The notes beneath the pieces were generated by a model that did not search any database, was not told the DNA's origin, and was given only the letters and a program-made list of their open reading frames with translations. Shown one piece after another: positions 25,954 to 35,376 of a stretch of DNA of 64,000 nt. The first letter of the stretch is position 1; every line of letters starts with the position of its first letter. Source of the DNA: Roseibium aestuarii (GTDB lineage Bacteria > Pseudomonadota > Alphaproteobacteria > Rhizobiales > Stappiaceae). Both the position numbers and the translations under genes were made by a program. The stretch is from NCBI RefSeq assembly GCF_008477545.1, contig NZ_VORA01000002.1, positions 124,001-188,000 of the forward strand. Direction: 5' to 3'.

Positions 25954-26216
25954 TTTTTCACCCGGATGCTGGGTTAAGAAACTGTTAGGAACAAGTGCAA
26001 ACACCGTGCCGATTCGATTTTCGGCCCCAACCTGGCAGAAACCCTGAGATCCATGCGACTTGCCGCGCTCCCTCTCCATCCCGAAGCGGCACATATGTGC
26101 CAATGCGGGACAGGTGCGTGCCATCGTGACGCCGCGGATTTCGCCGTCCTGTCCCGAAAAGGGCATGGCGGGACCACCTCCCGCCAGAAGGGCACAGGTC
26201 GAAGGGGCACCGATCT

Positions 26217-26936
26217 TTGATCCCCTTCGAGCTCCCCCGCGCGACAGGCATCAGGCCCTTCTACTTCACGGCTCTTCTCGGGCTCCTCGCCCTCGCCGCC
26301 AGCCTTCATCTCATGCTGCTCGCGGCCCAATGGAGCGGCTTGTGGAAAAGCGACCGGCCGTGGGATGCCAGTCCCCAGGTCTTCAGCGTGGATCTGGAGG
26401 GCTACCGGCTTCAGGTTCCCAGCGGCCTGCTCGGCGGCACGACCCATCGCCTCGCCCGGCTCACCGGCCATCTGGCCCTGTCCAACCTGCAGATAACCGC
26501 CGTGTGGCCGACGATGATCGGCGCCGGAGACGTGGTGGACGATCCCTTCACGGGCGCAGGCCGGCGCCAGGACCGCAAGAAGCTGCTGCAGATCGAAGTG
26601 CGGGTCGGTGCGCCGCGCGAGACCATGCGTGACCAGCTCGACAGCGTCTTCCGCAAGCTGGCCCGCGGCCGGCCCGATGCGGGACCCGGCGGCCTGGTGC
26701 GGCTGCGCCTCTCCGCCCTCGACACGGCCGAGACCGACGAGATCTTCTTCGAGCCGGGACGGGACAATGGCTTCATTGCCCGCTGCCAGCTGCGCCAGAG
26801 TGGTGGCGGCTCGTGCCTGCGCGAGCTGACCTGGGGGCCGCTGACCGTCTCCTACCGCTTCAACCCCTCGCTGCTCGCCAACTGGGGCAGCCTGGAACGG
26901 CGCGTCCTCACACTGGTCGCCTCGCTTCCCCAGTAG
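26217..26936 (+). CDS. Hypothetical single-pass membrane protein
   Basis: A 239-residue protein with one N-terminal membrane anchor (about 14-37) and a large periplasmic domain. No family recognised. The chosen start is TTG at 26217, with AAGGGG nine bases before it, because no in-frame ATG precedes the membrane segment. The body has alternating hydrophobic/charged strands and a C-terminal [19 protein letters not shown] block. It is a common sort of conserved hypothetical in rhizobia. Confidence 0.65.
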   Translation: MIPFELPRATGIRPFYFTALLGLLALAASLHLMLLAAQWSGLWKSDRPWDASPQVFSVDLEGYRLQVPSGLLGGTTHRLARLTGHLALSNLQITAVWPTMIGAGDVVDDPFTGAGRRQDRKKLLQIEVRVGAPRETMRDQLDSVFRKLARGRPDAGPGGLVRLRLSALDTAETDEIFFEPGRDNGFIARCQLRQSGGGSCLRELTWGPLTVSYRFNPSLLANWGSLERRVLTLVASLPQ

Positions 26937-26990
26937 GGCAGGCGCAAACAGGCGCACACCGCTGCGGCTGAAAACCATACCCGCCGAAAT

Positions 26991-27049
26991 CAAAGACCCC
27001 GACGCAGCAAGGCGCCCAAAAAACAAAGACCCCGGCGCCGCAAGGCGCC
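26991..27049. repeat. Duplicated 26-bp segment at a terminator
   Basis: Copies at 26991-27016 and 27024-27049 agree at 24 of 26 positions; the second is the left arm and loop of the hairpin at 27025-27058. The first copy lacks the right arm, so it is a partial duplication of the terminator. Confidence 0.75.
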
Positions 27050-27060
27050 AGGGTCTTTCG
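27021..27060 (-). terminator. Intrinsic terminator after the DUF3126 gene
   Basis: A 15-bp stem (27025-27039 with 27044-27058, one mismatch) closed by a GCAA tetraloop; on the minus strand it runs into TTTGTTTTTT. It ends 26 bp after the DUF3126 stop. Confidence 0.85.
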
Positions 27061-27085
27061 TCAATCCGGGTGCAAGCGCTGAGGC

Positions 27086-27301
27086 TTACAAATCTTCCAG
27101 ATCATATTCGAGGATCGCCATCTGGAAGTTCCAGCACAGATCCTCGTCCTCGTCATCGCGGAACACGACGCCGATGAATTCGTCGCCGACATAGACTTCG
27201 GCGCTGTCGTCCTTGCGCGGACGCGCCTTCACCTTGATGGTGTCCAGGGAGAACTTGGACCGCAGGAAGGCTTCGAGCTTGCGGATTTCATCAGGTTTCA
27301 A
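27086..27301 (-). CDS. DUF3126 family protein
   Basis: A 71-residue acidic protein of the DUF3126 family, restricted to alphaproteobacteria. The sequence contains the typical start KPDEIRKLEAFLR, then VKARPRKDDSAEVYVGDEFIGVV and a very acidic DDEDED stretch. Function unknown. It is a single-gene transcript with its own terminator. Confidence 0.85.
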   Translation of the reverse strand: MKPDEIRKLEAFLRSKFSLDTIKVKARPRKDDSAEVYVGDEFIGVVFRDDEDEDLCWNFQMAILEYDLEDL

Positions 27302-27388
27302 CGGAACGCTCCTGCTGGTTGTCTGTCGTCATTTACGGGGAACGGAAGCGACCCTTACACCATCGCGCCAAGGTCTCAACCGGCTGTC

Positions 27389-28255
27389 TCAGCTTTCCCC
27401 GTCTTCCTCTGCCTCACTGCGCTCCGAGACGCTGTTCAGCCCGTTCAGCAAATGATCCATGCTGCGCGCGGGTTCCGAGCAGCCGGCCTGACCGACGATC
27501 TTTGCCGGAACGCCCGCCACGGTCGTGTTGGGCGGAACCTCCTTCAGCACCACGGAGCCGGCTGCAATGCGTGAGCAATGACCGATCTCCAGATTGCCGA
27601 GGATCTTCGCCCCCGCCCCGATCAGCACGCCATTGCGGATCTTGGGATGACGGTCGCCCCCTTCCTTGCCCGTGCCGCCAAGGGTCACGCCCTGCAGGAT
27701 GGAAACATCGTCGCCGATCACCGCCGTCATGCCCACGACGAGGCCGGTGCCATGGTCGATGAAGATGCCACGACCGACGGGCACAGCCGGGTGAATGTCG
27801 ATCTGGAACACTTCCGAGGACCGCGACTGGAGATAGAGCGCGAAATCGCGACGCCCCTGCCGCCACAGCCAGTTGGCGAGACGATGGGTCTGAAGCGCGT
27901 GGAAGCCCTTGAAATAGAGGACCGGCTCCAGAAGGCGCTCGCAGGCGGGGTCACGGTCATAGACGGCAACGATGTCCACCCGGAAGATTTCCGCCAGTTC
28001 GGGCTCGCTCGCCAGCGCCTCCATGTAGGTCTGGCGGATCAGCGAGGCGGAAACGACGTCACGCCCCAGCCGGTCGCCCAGACGATGGATCAGCGCCTCT
28101 TCGAGGGACTGGTGATTGAGAACGGTTTCATAGACGAAGGAGGAGAGCGCCGGTTCGCTGACGACCATGGCTTCGGCTTCTTCGCGCAGCTGGCGCCAGA
28201 CGGGATCGTGCTGGGCAAGGGAAGCCGCAGACTGACGAGGGCTCGGATTGGACAT
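27389..28255 (-). CDS. cysE: Serine O-acetyltransferase CysE
   Basis: A 288-residue acetyltransferase that makes O-acetylserine from serine and acetyl-CoA, the entry step of cysteine synthesis. An N-terminal helical domain (about 15-160) precedes a left-handed beta-helix of hexapeptide repeats; the DIHPAVPVGRGIFIDHGTG segment carries the catalytic His and Asp. The C-terminus is longer than in E. coli CysE and lacks a clear terminal Ile needed for the CysE-CysK complex (it ends Ser). The start at 28255 has AGGAGA six bases upstream; the upstream in-frame Met is unsupported. Confidence 0.92.
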   Translation of the reverse strand: MSNPSPRQSAASLAQHDPVWRQLREEAEAMVVSEPALSSFVYETVLNHQSLEEALIHRLGDRLGRDVVSASLIRQTYMEALASEPELAEIFRVDIVAVYDRDPACERLLEPVLYFKGFHALQTHRLANWLWRQGRRDFALYLQSRSSEVFQIDIHPAVPVGRGIFIDHGTGLVVGMTAVIGDDVSILQGVTLGGTGKEGGDRHPKIRNGVLIGAGAKILGNLEIGHCSRIAAGSVVLKEVPPNTTVAGVPAKIVGQAGCSEPARSMDHLLNGLNSVSERSEAEEDGES

Positions 28256-28419
28256 GCTGTCTCTCCTGGTTCGGGCGCCGGCCAAGGCCGCGCCAACCGA
28301 AACGGACCTTAAGATAGGCATTCCGGATGGAATACAAAAGGCAAACTTGTGTTACGCCCCTCCGCCTGCTTTGCTGGCCTTAAGGATTCTCAAACTCCAG
28401 CCACGATGGTGCGACACAC

Positions 28420-29238
28420 GTGACGGCAAATTCCGCAAGTCCGGACAGCAGGATCCGGATCGAGACAGAGGGCGCGCTCGCCCGGCTGGTAATCGACAAT
28501 CCCGCAAGACGCAATGCCCTCGACCTGAACATGTGGCGCGCGCTCACACAGGCTGTGCGAAATCTCGGCGCCGATGACAGCGTCCGCGCCGTTCTGGTGA
28601 CTGGATCCGCCGCCCCGGATGGCACCCGCGACTTTTCGGCAGGCGCGGACATTTCCGAATTCGAGACCACCCGCGCTACCCCGGAAGCGGCCGCCGCCTA
28701 TGATGCTGTCAATCTCGAGGCCTTTGCCGCCCTGCGCGATCTGCCCAAGCCGACCCTGGCGGTCATCACCGGCAACTGCATGGGCGGGGGTCTCGGCATC
28801 GCGCTCGCCTGCGACATGCGCCTGGCCGCCGACGATGCCCGCTTCTGCCTGCCGCCTGCCCGGCTCGGTCTGGCCTATCCGCCCGAGGGGCTTGCCGACG
28901 TGGTCAATGCCATTGGTGCGCCCTGGGCGCGCCGCCTGATCTACACCGCCGAGGTGGTGTCGGCCGAACGTGCGCTCGCCATCGGTCTGGTGGAGGAGCT
29001 TCATGCGCCCGAGGCGCTCGACGGTGCCGCCTTGGCGCTGGCCACCCTCATGAGCCGCAATGCACCCCTCTCCCAACAGGCAGGCAAGGCGGCGATCGCA
29101 GCCGTCCTTCATCCGTCCGAGCCCGCCCGCGCCACCCATGCCGCCCGGCTGGCCGCAGACTGCTACGCCAGCGCGGACTTTGCCGAAGGCCGCGCCGCCT
29201 TTCTGGAAAAGCGCAAGCCGGTCTTCAGCGGCAGCTGA
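28420..29238 (+). CDS. Enoyl-CoA hydratase/isomerase family protein
   Basis: A 272-residue crotonase-fold protein. The two oxyanion-hole segments are SAGADISEF (near 72) and NCMGGGLGIALACD (about 119-132). Crotonase members hydrate or isomerise acyl-CoA; substrate cannot be assigned. The active-site Glu positions of a true hydratase are not both obvious (PARLGLAYPPEG). The start is GTG at 28420 with no strong ribosome site; the region upstream is the divergent promoter shared with cysE. Confidence 0.82.
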   Translation: MTANSASPDSRIRIETEGALARLVIDNPARRNALDLNMWRALTQAVRNLGADDSVRAVLVTGSAAPDGTRDFSAGADISEFETTRATPEAAAAYDAVNLEAFAALRDLPKPTLAVITGNCMGGGLGIALACDMRLAADDARFCLPPARLGLAYPPEGLADVVNAIGAPWARRLIYTAEVVSAERALAIGLVEELHAPEALDGAALALATLMSRNAPLSQQAGKAAIAAVLHPSEPARATHAARLAADCYASADFAEGRAAFLEKRKPVFSGS

Positions 29239-29384
29239 CCCCGCCCGGCGGCCTGCGCCCGATTCAGTTTCTCAAGGAGCACGCCCAAGCCCCTGACACC
29301 GCAACGTCAGCACGCGAACGCGACTTCGAGGCTCTCCTTGAATCACTTTGCCAGCCTTCGCGCCGCAAGCCATTGACCTGAAAA

Positions 29385-29425
29385 TAAAAAAGCCGCCCGG
29401 GCACGAACCCGGACGGCTTTTTTTT
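29385..29425. terminator. Bidirectional terminator
   Basis: Stem AAAAAGCCGCCCGGG (29387-29401) against the matching arm ending at 29422 around a short loop; A-run on one side and a T-run of eight on the other. It sits between the convergent enoyl-CoA hydratase and alpha/beta hydrolase genes and could serve both. Confidence 0.85.
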
Positions 29426-29448
29426 CAGACGGCAAGTAAAAGGCCTGT

Positions 29449-30204
29449 TCAGGCAGGCGTGGTTTCCAGGAACTCCAGAACCCCGGCCTTGTAGACCTTG
29501 TCCCCGACGGCGACCATGTGATCGCGATCCGGAATATCGAGCACATGGGCGTTGGGCATCAGGTCCGCGAGGCGCTGGGCGGAGCCGGCGATGTCATCCT
29601 TGGTCCCGACGGCTACAAGCACCGGCTGGGTGATCCGGGCCACATCGGCCTCGGAGATCTTCTGCCGCGAGGAGCGCATGCAGGCCGCCAGCGCCAGCCG
29701 GTCCGACTTGGTCTGTTCCGCAAAGGCGCGGAAGGCGCGCCCGGTCCGGTCGCTCACATCCTGGATACGCTCGGCCTCCAGGGCTGACGCGATCGGCTCG
29801 GGATCGCCCACGCCGCTGACCATGCCATAGCCCAGCCCGCCGAAGATGACCCGGCGGACCTTCTCCGGGTGATTGAGGGCGAGGAAGGCGGAGATGCGCG
29901 CGCCCATCGAGTAGCCCATCACATCCACCTTCTCCAGGCCCAGATGTTCGAGGAGATGGAAGGCGTCTTCCGCCATGACCGGCGCGCCATAGTCGTCCGG
30001 ATTGTAGAACTTGCTGCTGTCTCCGTGCCCGCGATTGTCGAGGGAGATCACCCGGTAACCCGCGCGGGTCAGGGTGCGCACCCAGCCGGGATAGTCCCAG
30101 TTGACAAACTTGTTGGAGGCAAAGCCATGGATCAGCAGGATGGGTTCGCCTTCGCCCTCGTCGGCATAGGCGATCTCGACCCCGTTGGTTTCAAATGTCG
30201 GCAT
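29449..30204 (-). CDS. Alpha/beta hydrolase
   Basis: A 251-residue serine hydrolase. The nucleophile elbow GYSMGA has Ser99, the acid is probably Asp203 or 204 (GTKDDI), and the base His229 (DRDHM); the oxyanion loop starts LLIHGF. Substrate not predictable. The start at 30204 gives the usual N-terminus (MPTFETNGVEIAY), although no clear ribosome site is present. It is divergent to the zinc-finger gene with about 145 bp between. Confidence 0.85.
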   Translation of the reverse strand: MPTFETNGVEIAYADEGEGEPILLIHGFASNKFVNWDYPGWVRTLTRAGYRVISLDNRGHGDSSKFYNPDDYGAPVMAEDAFHLLEHLGLEKVDVMGYSMGARISAFLALNHPEKVRRVIFGGLGYGMVSGVGDPEPIASALEAERIQDVSDRTGRAFRAFAEQTKSDRLALAACMRSSRQKISEADVARITQPVLVAVGTKDDIAGSAQRLADLMPNAHVLDIPDRDHMVAVGDKVYKAGVLEFLETTPA

Positions 30205-30348
30205 GGGAGGATCCGGGTTTCGTCTGGAAGATCTTGAAGAGTGATCGTGGTACGGGAGCCGCCGCCCCCGGTCAAGCAAGCCGCCGGTGCGTCACCCCGG
30301 CAAGCTTTTCTGCAAAAGCTGCTTTTCCCCTACACAAGGGGGTTTCAA

Positions 30349-30657
30349 ATGGCTATTGTCCGCCGCAAAACGGCCACCCCTTTTGATTGGATTGGACAGA
30401 TGGCGGACCATGTAACCCCCCATTTCCAGAACACCAGCGGTCACGATTCCATCGCGATCGGCGCGCGCGAATTCATGTGCATCGGCGCCAACCCGCCCTT
30501 CGATCACCCGCATGTCTTCCTGGATCTGGGCGACGGCAACGAGATCGTCTGCCCCTACTGCTCCACGCTCTACAAGTTCGATGCGACCCTGAAGCCGACG
30601 GAGACCTCTCCGGCCGATTGCCTGTGGTCGCCCGACACGGCCACCAACGCCGCCTGA
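30349..30657 (+). CDS. CHCC zinc-finger protein (NDUFS6-like)
   Basis: A 102-residue small zinc-finger protein of the zf-CHCC family (PF10276), homologous to the mitochondrial complex I subunit NDUFS6. Zinc ligands are Cys in FMCIGA, His in FDHPHVFL, and the paired Cys in CPYCSTLY. The ATG at 30349 is preceded by AAGGGGG; homologues usually begin at the second Met (30400, MADHVTPHF), which is the alternative start. It is divergent to the hydrolase and 107 bp upstream of the monooxygenase. Confidence 0.85.
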   Translation: MAIVRRKTATPFDWIGQMADHVTPHFQNTSGHDSIAIGAREFMCIGANPPFDHPHVFLDLGDGNEIVCPYCSTLYKFDATLKPTETSPADCLWSPDTATNAA

Positions 30658-30764
30658 GCCAAGGACAAGAGACGTCCGGGCCAAAGACGTTCGGGGTGGG
30701 AGACCCGCTCTCCCGCGCCTCTTTCGACCCGGCGCCACGGGCCACCCAGACAGACAGGCACGTC

Positions 30765-31967
30765 ATGTCCGATCCCATCCTGATCGTCGGCGCCGGCATC
30801 GGCGGCCTGAACGCCGCGCTTGCGCTGGCCACGCGCGGCCACCGGGTGACCGTTCTGGAACGGGCCGCCGAGATCACCGAGGTCGGCGCCGGTCTGCAGC
30901 TTTCCCCCAATGCCTGTCACTGCCTGCGCCAGATCGGCGTGCTGGAAAGCGTTGCCGCCCGCGCAACCGCTCCGGACGCGATCCACGTGCGCTCGGGCCA
31001 CAGCGGCGCGACGATCACCCGCCTGCCGCTCTCTCCCTATCTCGAGGATCTTTACGGCGCGCCCTATCTGGTCTCCCATCGGGCTGACCTGCAGCGCGCT
31101 CTTCACGAGGCCTGCGAGGCCCACGAGCGGATCGAGATCCGCCTGGGCCACGCCTTTGCAGGACGCGAGACCGGCAGCAACGGTCGCGTTCTCGCACGCT
31201 TCGAGACCGCCGAGGGTCAGACCACCCTGGAAACGCCCCTGCTGATCGGCGCCGATGGGGTCTGGTCGGCGGTGCGCAAGACCATTCCGGGGGCTGCGCA
31301 GGCCACCTTCACCGGCCGCACCGCCTATCGGGCAACCCTGCCGGCCGAGCTGGTCCCTGCCGACGAAATGCGCGACACCGGGCTCTGGCTCGGCAGCGAG
31401 GCTCATCTGGTTCATTATCCGCTGGAAGCAGGCCGCAGCTTCAATCTCGTCGCCCTCATCCGGGAAGACTGGCAGGAAGAAACCTGGTCGGCGCCGGTCG
31501 CCCGCGACACCTTCCTCAAGACCTTCACCCGCTGGGCGCCCTCTGCCCGGCGCCTGCTCGACCAGCCGGAGACCTGGTTGAAATGGGCCCTATGCGGGGT
31601 GGATGCGCTCGCCGGCCCCTGGGGCACCGGCGGGGAGAACGGCCAGACGCTCCTTCTCGGCGATGCCGCCCACGGCATGCTGCCCTTTGCCGCCCAGGGC
31701 GCGGCCATGGCCATCGAGGACGGAGCGGTGCTGGCCGATCTGGTCACCCGCCTCGGCCCCTCCGACACGCGCCTTCTGGCCGCCTACAAGACCCTGCGCA
31801 AGGAGCGCGTCGCGAAGGTTCAGGCAACCGCCCGCAGCAACGGGGAGATCTATCATCTCTCCGGCCCCATGGCCCTTGCCCGCGACACGGTGATGCGTGT
31901 TGCCGGTGGCCGCAACCTGCTGCGCCGTCAGGACTGGATCTATCGCTGGCAGCCGCCGGCAGTCTGA
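30765..31967 (+). CDS. FAD-dependent monooxygenase (UbiH/salicylate hydroxylase-like)
   Basis: A 400-residue group A flavoprotein monooxygenase. The N-terminal dinucleotide motif is VGAGIGGLNAALAL (about 8-21), a DG region lies mid-protein (LIGADGVWSAVRK), and the second FAD motif is LLGDAAHGMLPFAAQGAAMAIED near residue 290. Relatives hydroxylate aromatic rings (salicylate, ubiquinone precursors). Not in an obvious catabolic cluster; the upstream zinc-finger gene is about 100 bp away on the same strand, so they may share a transcript. Confidence 0.85.
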   Translation: MSDPILIVGAGIGGLNAALALATRGHRVTVLERAAEITEVGAGLQLSPNACHCLRQIGVLESVAARATAPDAIHVRSGHSGATITRLPLSPYLEDLYGAPYLVSHRADLQRALHEACEAHERIEIRLGHAFAGRETGSNGRVLARFETAEGQTTLETPLLIGADGVWSAVRKTIPGAAQATFTGRTAYRATLPAELVPADEMRDTGLWLGSEAHLVHYPLEAGRSFNLVALIREDWQEETWSAPVARDTFLKTFTRWAPSARRLLDQPETWLKWALCGVDALAGPWGTGGENGQTLLLGDAAHGMLPFAAQGAAMAIEDGAVLADLVTRLGPSDTRLLAAYKTLRKERVAKVQATARSNGEIYHLSGPMALARDTVMRVAGGRNLLRRQDWIYRWQPPAV

Positions 31968-32167
31968 GCCCGGCGCGCCGCTCTCCGGGAGACGCGCCCG
32001 GGAGTCCAGGCGCCTGCGCCGTCCCGGTCCACCGGAGTGCGCCCTTTCTGCCCTTGAAAACCTTGAGCCGCGCGGCCGCTTGGGCTAAAGCCATCGTCCA
32101 ATCGGATCCGGCTGGTGCGACGCGCGCCCCTTGCACCGGATCCCCCTGACACGGGAGCTCATGGCGG

Positions 32168-32914
32168 ATGGAAGACACAGTCTCGCAGCCGGTGACGGCC
32201 GCTCTTCTGGTGATCGGCGACGAGATCCTCTCCGGCCGCACCAAGGACAAGAACATCGGCTTCGTCGCCGACTATCTGACCGCCCTCGGCATCGACCTGC
32301 TGGAGGTTCGTGTCGTGCCGGACATCGAGGAGCGGATCGTCGAGGCGGTCAATGCCCTGCGCGCCGCCTACACCTACGTCTTCACCTCCGGCGGCATTGG
32401 CCCGACCCATGACGACATCACCGCCGACAGCATGGCCAAGGCCTTCGGCGTGACCATCGACGTGGATCCGCGTGCCCGTGCCATCCTGGAAGCCCATTAC
32501 GGCCCCGATCAGCTCACGACCGCCCGCCTGCGCATGGCGCGCATTCCCGCCGGCGCCGACCTGATCGAGAACAAGGTCTCCAAGGCTCCGGGCTTCCGCA
32601 TCGGCAATGTCCATGTCATGGCCGGCGTGCCCTCCATCATGCAGGCCATGATGGACGCCCTCGCCCCGACCCTGAAGACCGGCCGCAAGATGCTCTCCCA
32701 GGCGCTGGATGCGGATCTGCCCGAAAGCCGGCTGGCCGAGCGTCTGGCCCAGATCCAGAAGGATCACCCCGACACGATGATCGGCTCCTATCCGCGCACC
32801 AACGACGGGCGCTTCACCACCCAGATCGTCGTGCGCTCCCGCGATCAGCACACCCTTGACGCTGCGGCCGATGCCGTGGCCACCGCCATCCGCGAGACCC
32901 TGGCCACCCTCTGA
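32168..32914 (+). CDS. Competence/damage-inducible protein CinA-like (MoaB/MogA domain)
   Basis: A 248-residue protein with the MoCF_biosynth domain (GDEILSGRTKDKN at the N-terminus and FTSGGIGPTHDD near 74). It corresponds to the N-terminal half of CinA and lacks the C-terminal nicotinamide-nucleotide amidase domain. In Hyphomicrobiales this stand-alone form sits next to gpt, as here (42 bp to the next start), and is annotated as a molybdopterin-binding protein. The real ligand is not established. Confidence 0.85.
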   Translation: MEDTVSQPVTAALLVIGDEILSGRTKDKNIGFVADYLTALGIDLLEVRVVPDIEERIVEAVNALRAAYTYVFTSGGIGPTHDDITADSMAKAFGVTIDVDPRARAILEAHYGPDQLTTARLRMARIPAGADLIENKVSKAPGFRIGNVHVMAGVPSIMQAMMDALAPTLKTGRKMLSQALDADLPESRLAERLAQIQKDHPDTMIGSYPRTNDGRFTTQIVVRSRDQHTLDAAADAVATAIRETLATL

Positions 32915-32956
32915 GGTGTCGGGACGTCCTCCGCCACGCTCGAAAGGTTAAATTTC

Positions 32957-33466
32957 ATGGATCACAACGAACAAAACAAGGCCTTCCCGGTTTCCTGGGA
33001 CATGTTCCACCGCGACGCCCGCGCCCTCGCCTGGCGCCTGTCGGGTCAGGGCGAATGGAAGGCCATCGTCTGCATCACCCGTGGCGGTCTGGTCCCGGCG
33101 GCCATCGTCGCCCGCGAACTCGGCATCCGCACCATCGAGACGGTCTGCATCGCCTCCTACCACGACTATGACAACCAGGGTCAGCTTCAGGTCATCAAGC
33201 CGGTGGACCCGAAGGTCATCGATCTGGAAGACGGCGAAGGCAGCGGCGTGCTCGTGATCGACGATCTGGTCGACACCGGCAAGACCGCCAAGGTCGTGCG
33301 GGAAATGCTGCCCAAGGCCCATTTCGCCACCGTCTATGCCAAGCCCATGGGCGTGCCGCTGATCGACACCTTCATCACCGAAGTCTCCCAGGACACCTGG
33401 ATCTACTTCCCGTGGGACATGGGCTGGCAGTTCCAGCCGCCGCTGGCCAAGGACACCCGCGGCTGA
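32957..33466 (+). CDS. gpt: Xanthine phosphoribosyltransferase Gpt
   Basis: A 169-residue purine salvage enzyme that makes XMP, GMP or IMP from the base and PRPP. The PRPP-binding motif [13 protein letters not shown] is at 98-110, with [16 protein letters not shown] near 40-54. GAAAGG lies nine bases before the ATG. Follows the cinA-like gene closely and probably shares its transcript. Confidence 0.92.
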   Translation: MDHNEQNKAFPVSWDMFHRDARALAWRLSGQGEWKAIVCITRGGLVPAAIVARELGIRTIETVCIASYHDYDNQGQLQVIKPVDPKVIDLEDGEGSGVLVIDDLVDTGKTAKVVREMLPKAHFATVYAKPMGVPLIDTFITEVSQDTWIYFPWDMGWQFQPPLAKDTRG

Positions 33467-33813
33467 TCACCCGATGGCGCGGAGCGGCCTGAGGCATCTC
33501 CGCAACAGCCTTTCACAAAGGGCTTCACGGCTGCGTGAGCGCAGGCCCCCGTGGAGCCCTTTGCCATGTTTAGGGCGCAATTTTCCCATCTACGACAAGA
33601 TGTTCGGAAAGCGAACCGGTTCTGCCGGTGCCGGATCGGACGGATGCTTCGCGACGCGCCCTCCCGTGCATGGCGAAGCGCCAGCTCTTTCGGACGGCTC
33701 TCCCCGGATGGAACGTCTGCGCGGCATCCACGTTTCGTCAGCACCAAGATCAGAACACCCTTTTGCCCCAAGGTTCTCCCGGAACCGGCAGACAACCCGC
33801 CAAGGCCCCCTGA
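33467..33813. other. Intergenic region, gpt to L,D-transpeptidase
   Basis: 347 bp. No gene, terminator or clear promoter is evident. The region is less Ala/Gly-codon biased than flanking genes and its open frames have no ribosome sites. Confidence 0.35.
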
Positions 33814-34494
33814 ATGTCCCTGACCCGTCGTAGCTTCCTTGTCTCGGCCAGCGCCGCACTCCTCGCCGGCTGCGCCTCCAATTCCCGTCCCCTGCCCCAG
33901 GGCCTCACCGCTGCCCAGCCGCGGCCGGGCACGCCCCAGCGCATCGACCCGCGCTATCTGCAGATGTACGGCGCCCTGCCCAACGAGCGCTTCCCCATCC
34001 CGGCCGTCAACCTGTCGAAGATCAACCCGGTCTATTACCGCCAGATCGTCGACTACCCGACCTCCGAGCCGGCCGGCACGATCATCGTCGACACGCCGAA
34101 CCGCTTCCTCTACCTGACCATGGAAGGCGGCCGCGCCATGCGCTACGGCGTCGGCATCGGCCGTGACGGCTTCGCCTGGGGCGGTCAGGCCAAGATCCAG
34201 TACAAGAAGGAATGGCCGACCTGGACCCCGCCGGCGGAAATGATCGCCCGTCAGCCGGAACTCGAAAAGTTCCGCAATGGCATGCCGCCGGCCCTCGACA
34301 ATCCGCTCGGCGCCCGCGCGCTCTACATCTTCCAGGATGGCCGCGACACGCTCTACCGCCTGCACGGCACCTCCGAGGACTGGTCCATCGGCAAGGCCGT
34401 CTCCTCCGGCTGCGTGCGCCTGCTGCATCACGACGTGATCGACCTCTACAACCGGGTTCCCAACGGCACGCGGATCATCGTCCGCCAGGCCTGA
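33814..34494 (+). CDS. L,D-transpeptidase lipoprotein
   Basis: A 226-residue ErfK/YbiS-family transpeptidase. The N-terminus LTRRSFLV...LLAGC is a lipoprotein signal with Cys20 as the acylation site; the twin Arg suggests possible Tat export. The catalytic pair is His184 (LHGTSEDW) and Cys200 (SSGCVRLLHHD). It forms 3-3 crosslinks or anchors proteins to peptidoglycan in the periplasm. A second family member is encoded at 57462-58007; the two share only the catalytic block. Confidence 0.88.
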   Translation: MSLTRRSFLVSASAALLAGCASNSRPLPQGLTAAQPRPGTPQRIDPRYLQMYGALPNERFPIPAVNLSKINPVYYRQIVDYPTSEPAGTIIVDTPNRFLYLTMEGGRAMRYGVGIGRDGFAWGGQAKIQYKKEWPTWTPPAEMIARQPELEKFRNGMPPALDNPLGARALYIFQDGRDTLYRLHGTSEDWSIGKAVSSGCVRLLHHDVIDLYNRVPNGTRIIVRQA

Positions 34495-34527
34495 GGCCGC
34501 GGCCCGCTCCCCCTCTCCCGAAATGAC

Positions 34528-34556
34528 AAAAGGCAGGCCCAGCGGCCTGCCGTTCT
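34528..34556 (-). terminator. Intrinsic terminator after sfsA
   Basis: Perfect 8-bp stem GGCAGGCC / GGCCTGCC (34532-34539, 34544-34551) with a CAGC loop; on the minus strand it is followed by TTTTGTCATTT. It is 36 bp past the sfsA stop. Confidence 0.75.
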
Positions 34557-34586
34557 GGTTTGGTCGAAGGCTCTCCCGGTTCCCCG

Positions 34587-35291
34587 TCAAACCTCGATCG
34601 TCACCGGTCGATCCGCCTCGATCCCCTCTTCCGTGATGCTGCAGCCGATGGCATGGGCCTCGACGCCTGCCGCAAGTGCCACCCGGAAAGCCTCCGCATA
34701 AGCCGGGTCGATATCGGCCGCCAGCGAGATCCGGTCACAGTCCGGCCGCTGCACCAGGAACACCATCGCCGCCCTGTGCCCCTCGCGCACCATGTCTGCC
34801 AGCTCCACCAGATGCTTGGCACCCCGCGCGGTCACGCTGTCGGGGAACTCCGCCAGACCCGGCTGCCGCATGAGATGGGCGTTCTTCACCTCCACATAGG
34901 TGCGCCCACCGTCTTCCCCTTCAAGCAGGATGTCGATGCGCGAATTCTTGCCGTAGCGGACTTCGCGCCGCAACGCCGCAAAGCCCGACAGTGCCGGCAA
35001 CCGCCCGGCAAGCAGCGCCTCTTCCACCAGCCCGTTGGGATGGGCCGTATTGATGCCGACCAAAGCGCCGTCGGCCTCCATCAGCTCCCAGGAATAGGCA
35101 AGCTTGCGCTTCGGATTGTCGGACTTCGACAGCCACACCCGCGATCCCGGCGCCTGTAGCCCGAGCATGGAGCCCGGATTGGCGCAATGGGCGGTGATCG
35201 CGCAGCCATCCGCGTCCAGGATCACATCGGCGAGGAAACGCTTGTAGCGCTTCACGAGACGGCCGGTCACGAGCGGGGTCGGGAATTTCAT
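34587..35291 (-). CDS. sfsA: Sugar fermentation stimulation protein SfsA
   Basis: A 234-residue protein of the SfsA family, a nuclease-like fold. Typical blocks are [10 protein letters not shown], the [19 protein letters not shown] segment and [10 protein letters not shown] (about 115-125), which carries nuclease-like acidic residues. E. coli SfsA influences maltose metabolism; biochemical role is not settled. The start at 35291 has GGAAGG eight bases upstream; the longer frame above is unsupported. Confidence 0.9.
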   Translation of the reverse strand: MKFPTPLVTGRLVKRYKRFLADVILDADGCAITAHCANPGSMLGLQAPGSRVWLSKSDNPKRKLAYSWELMEADGALVGINTAHPNGLVEEALLAGRLPALSGFAALRREVRYGKNSRIDILLEGEDGGRTYVEVKNAHLMRQPGLAEFPDSVTARGAKHLVELADMVREGHRAAMVFLVQRPDCDRISLAADIDPAYAEAFRVALAAGVEAHAIGCSITEEGIEADRPVTIEV

Positions 35292-35376
35292 CGGGTCTGC
35301 CTTCCGGTCAGCCTGCTCCCACCCCGGCACATGGGCACCGAGAATAAGAACAAACCATAAACATCTTGCTCAAGGA

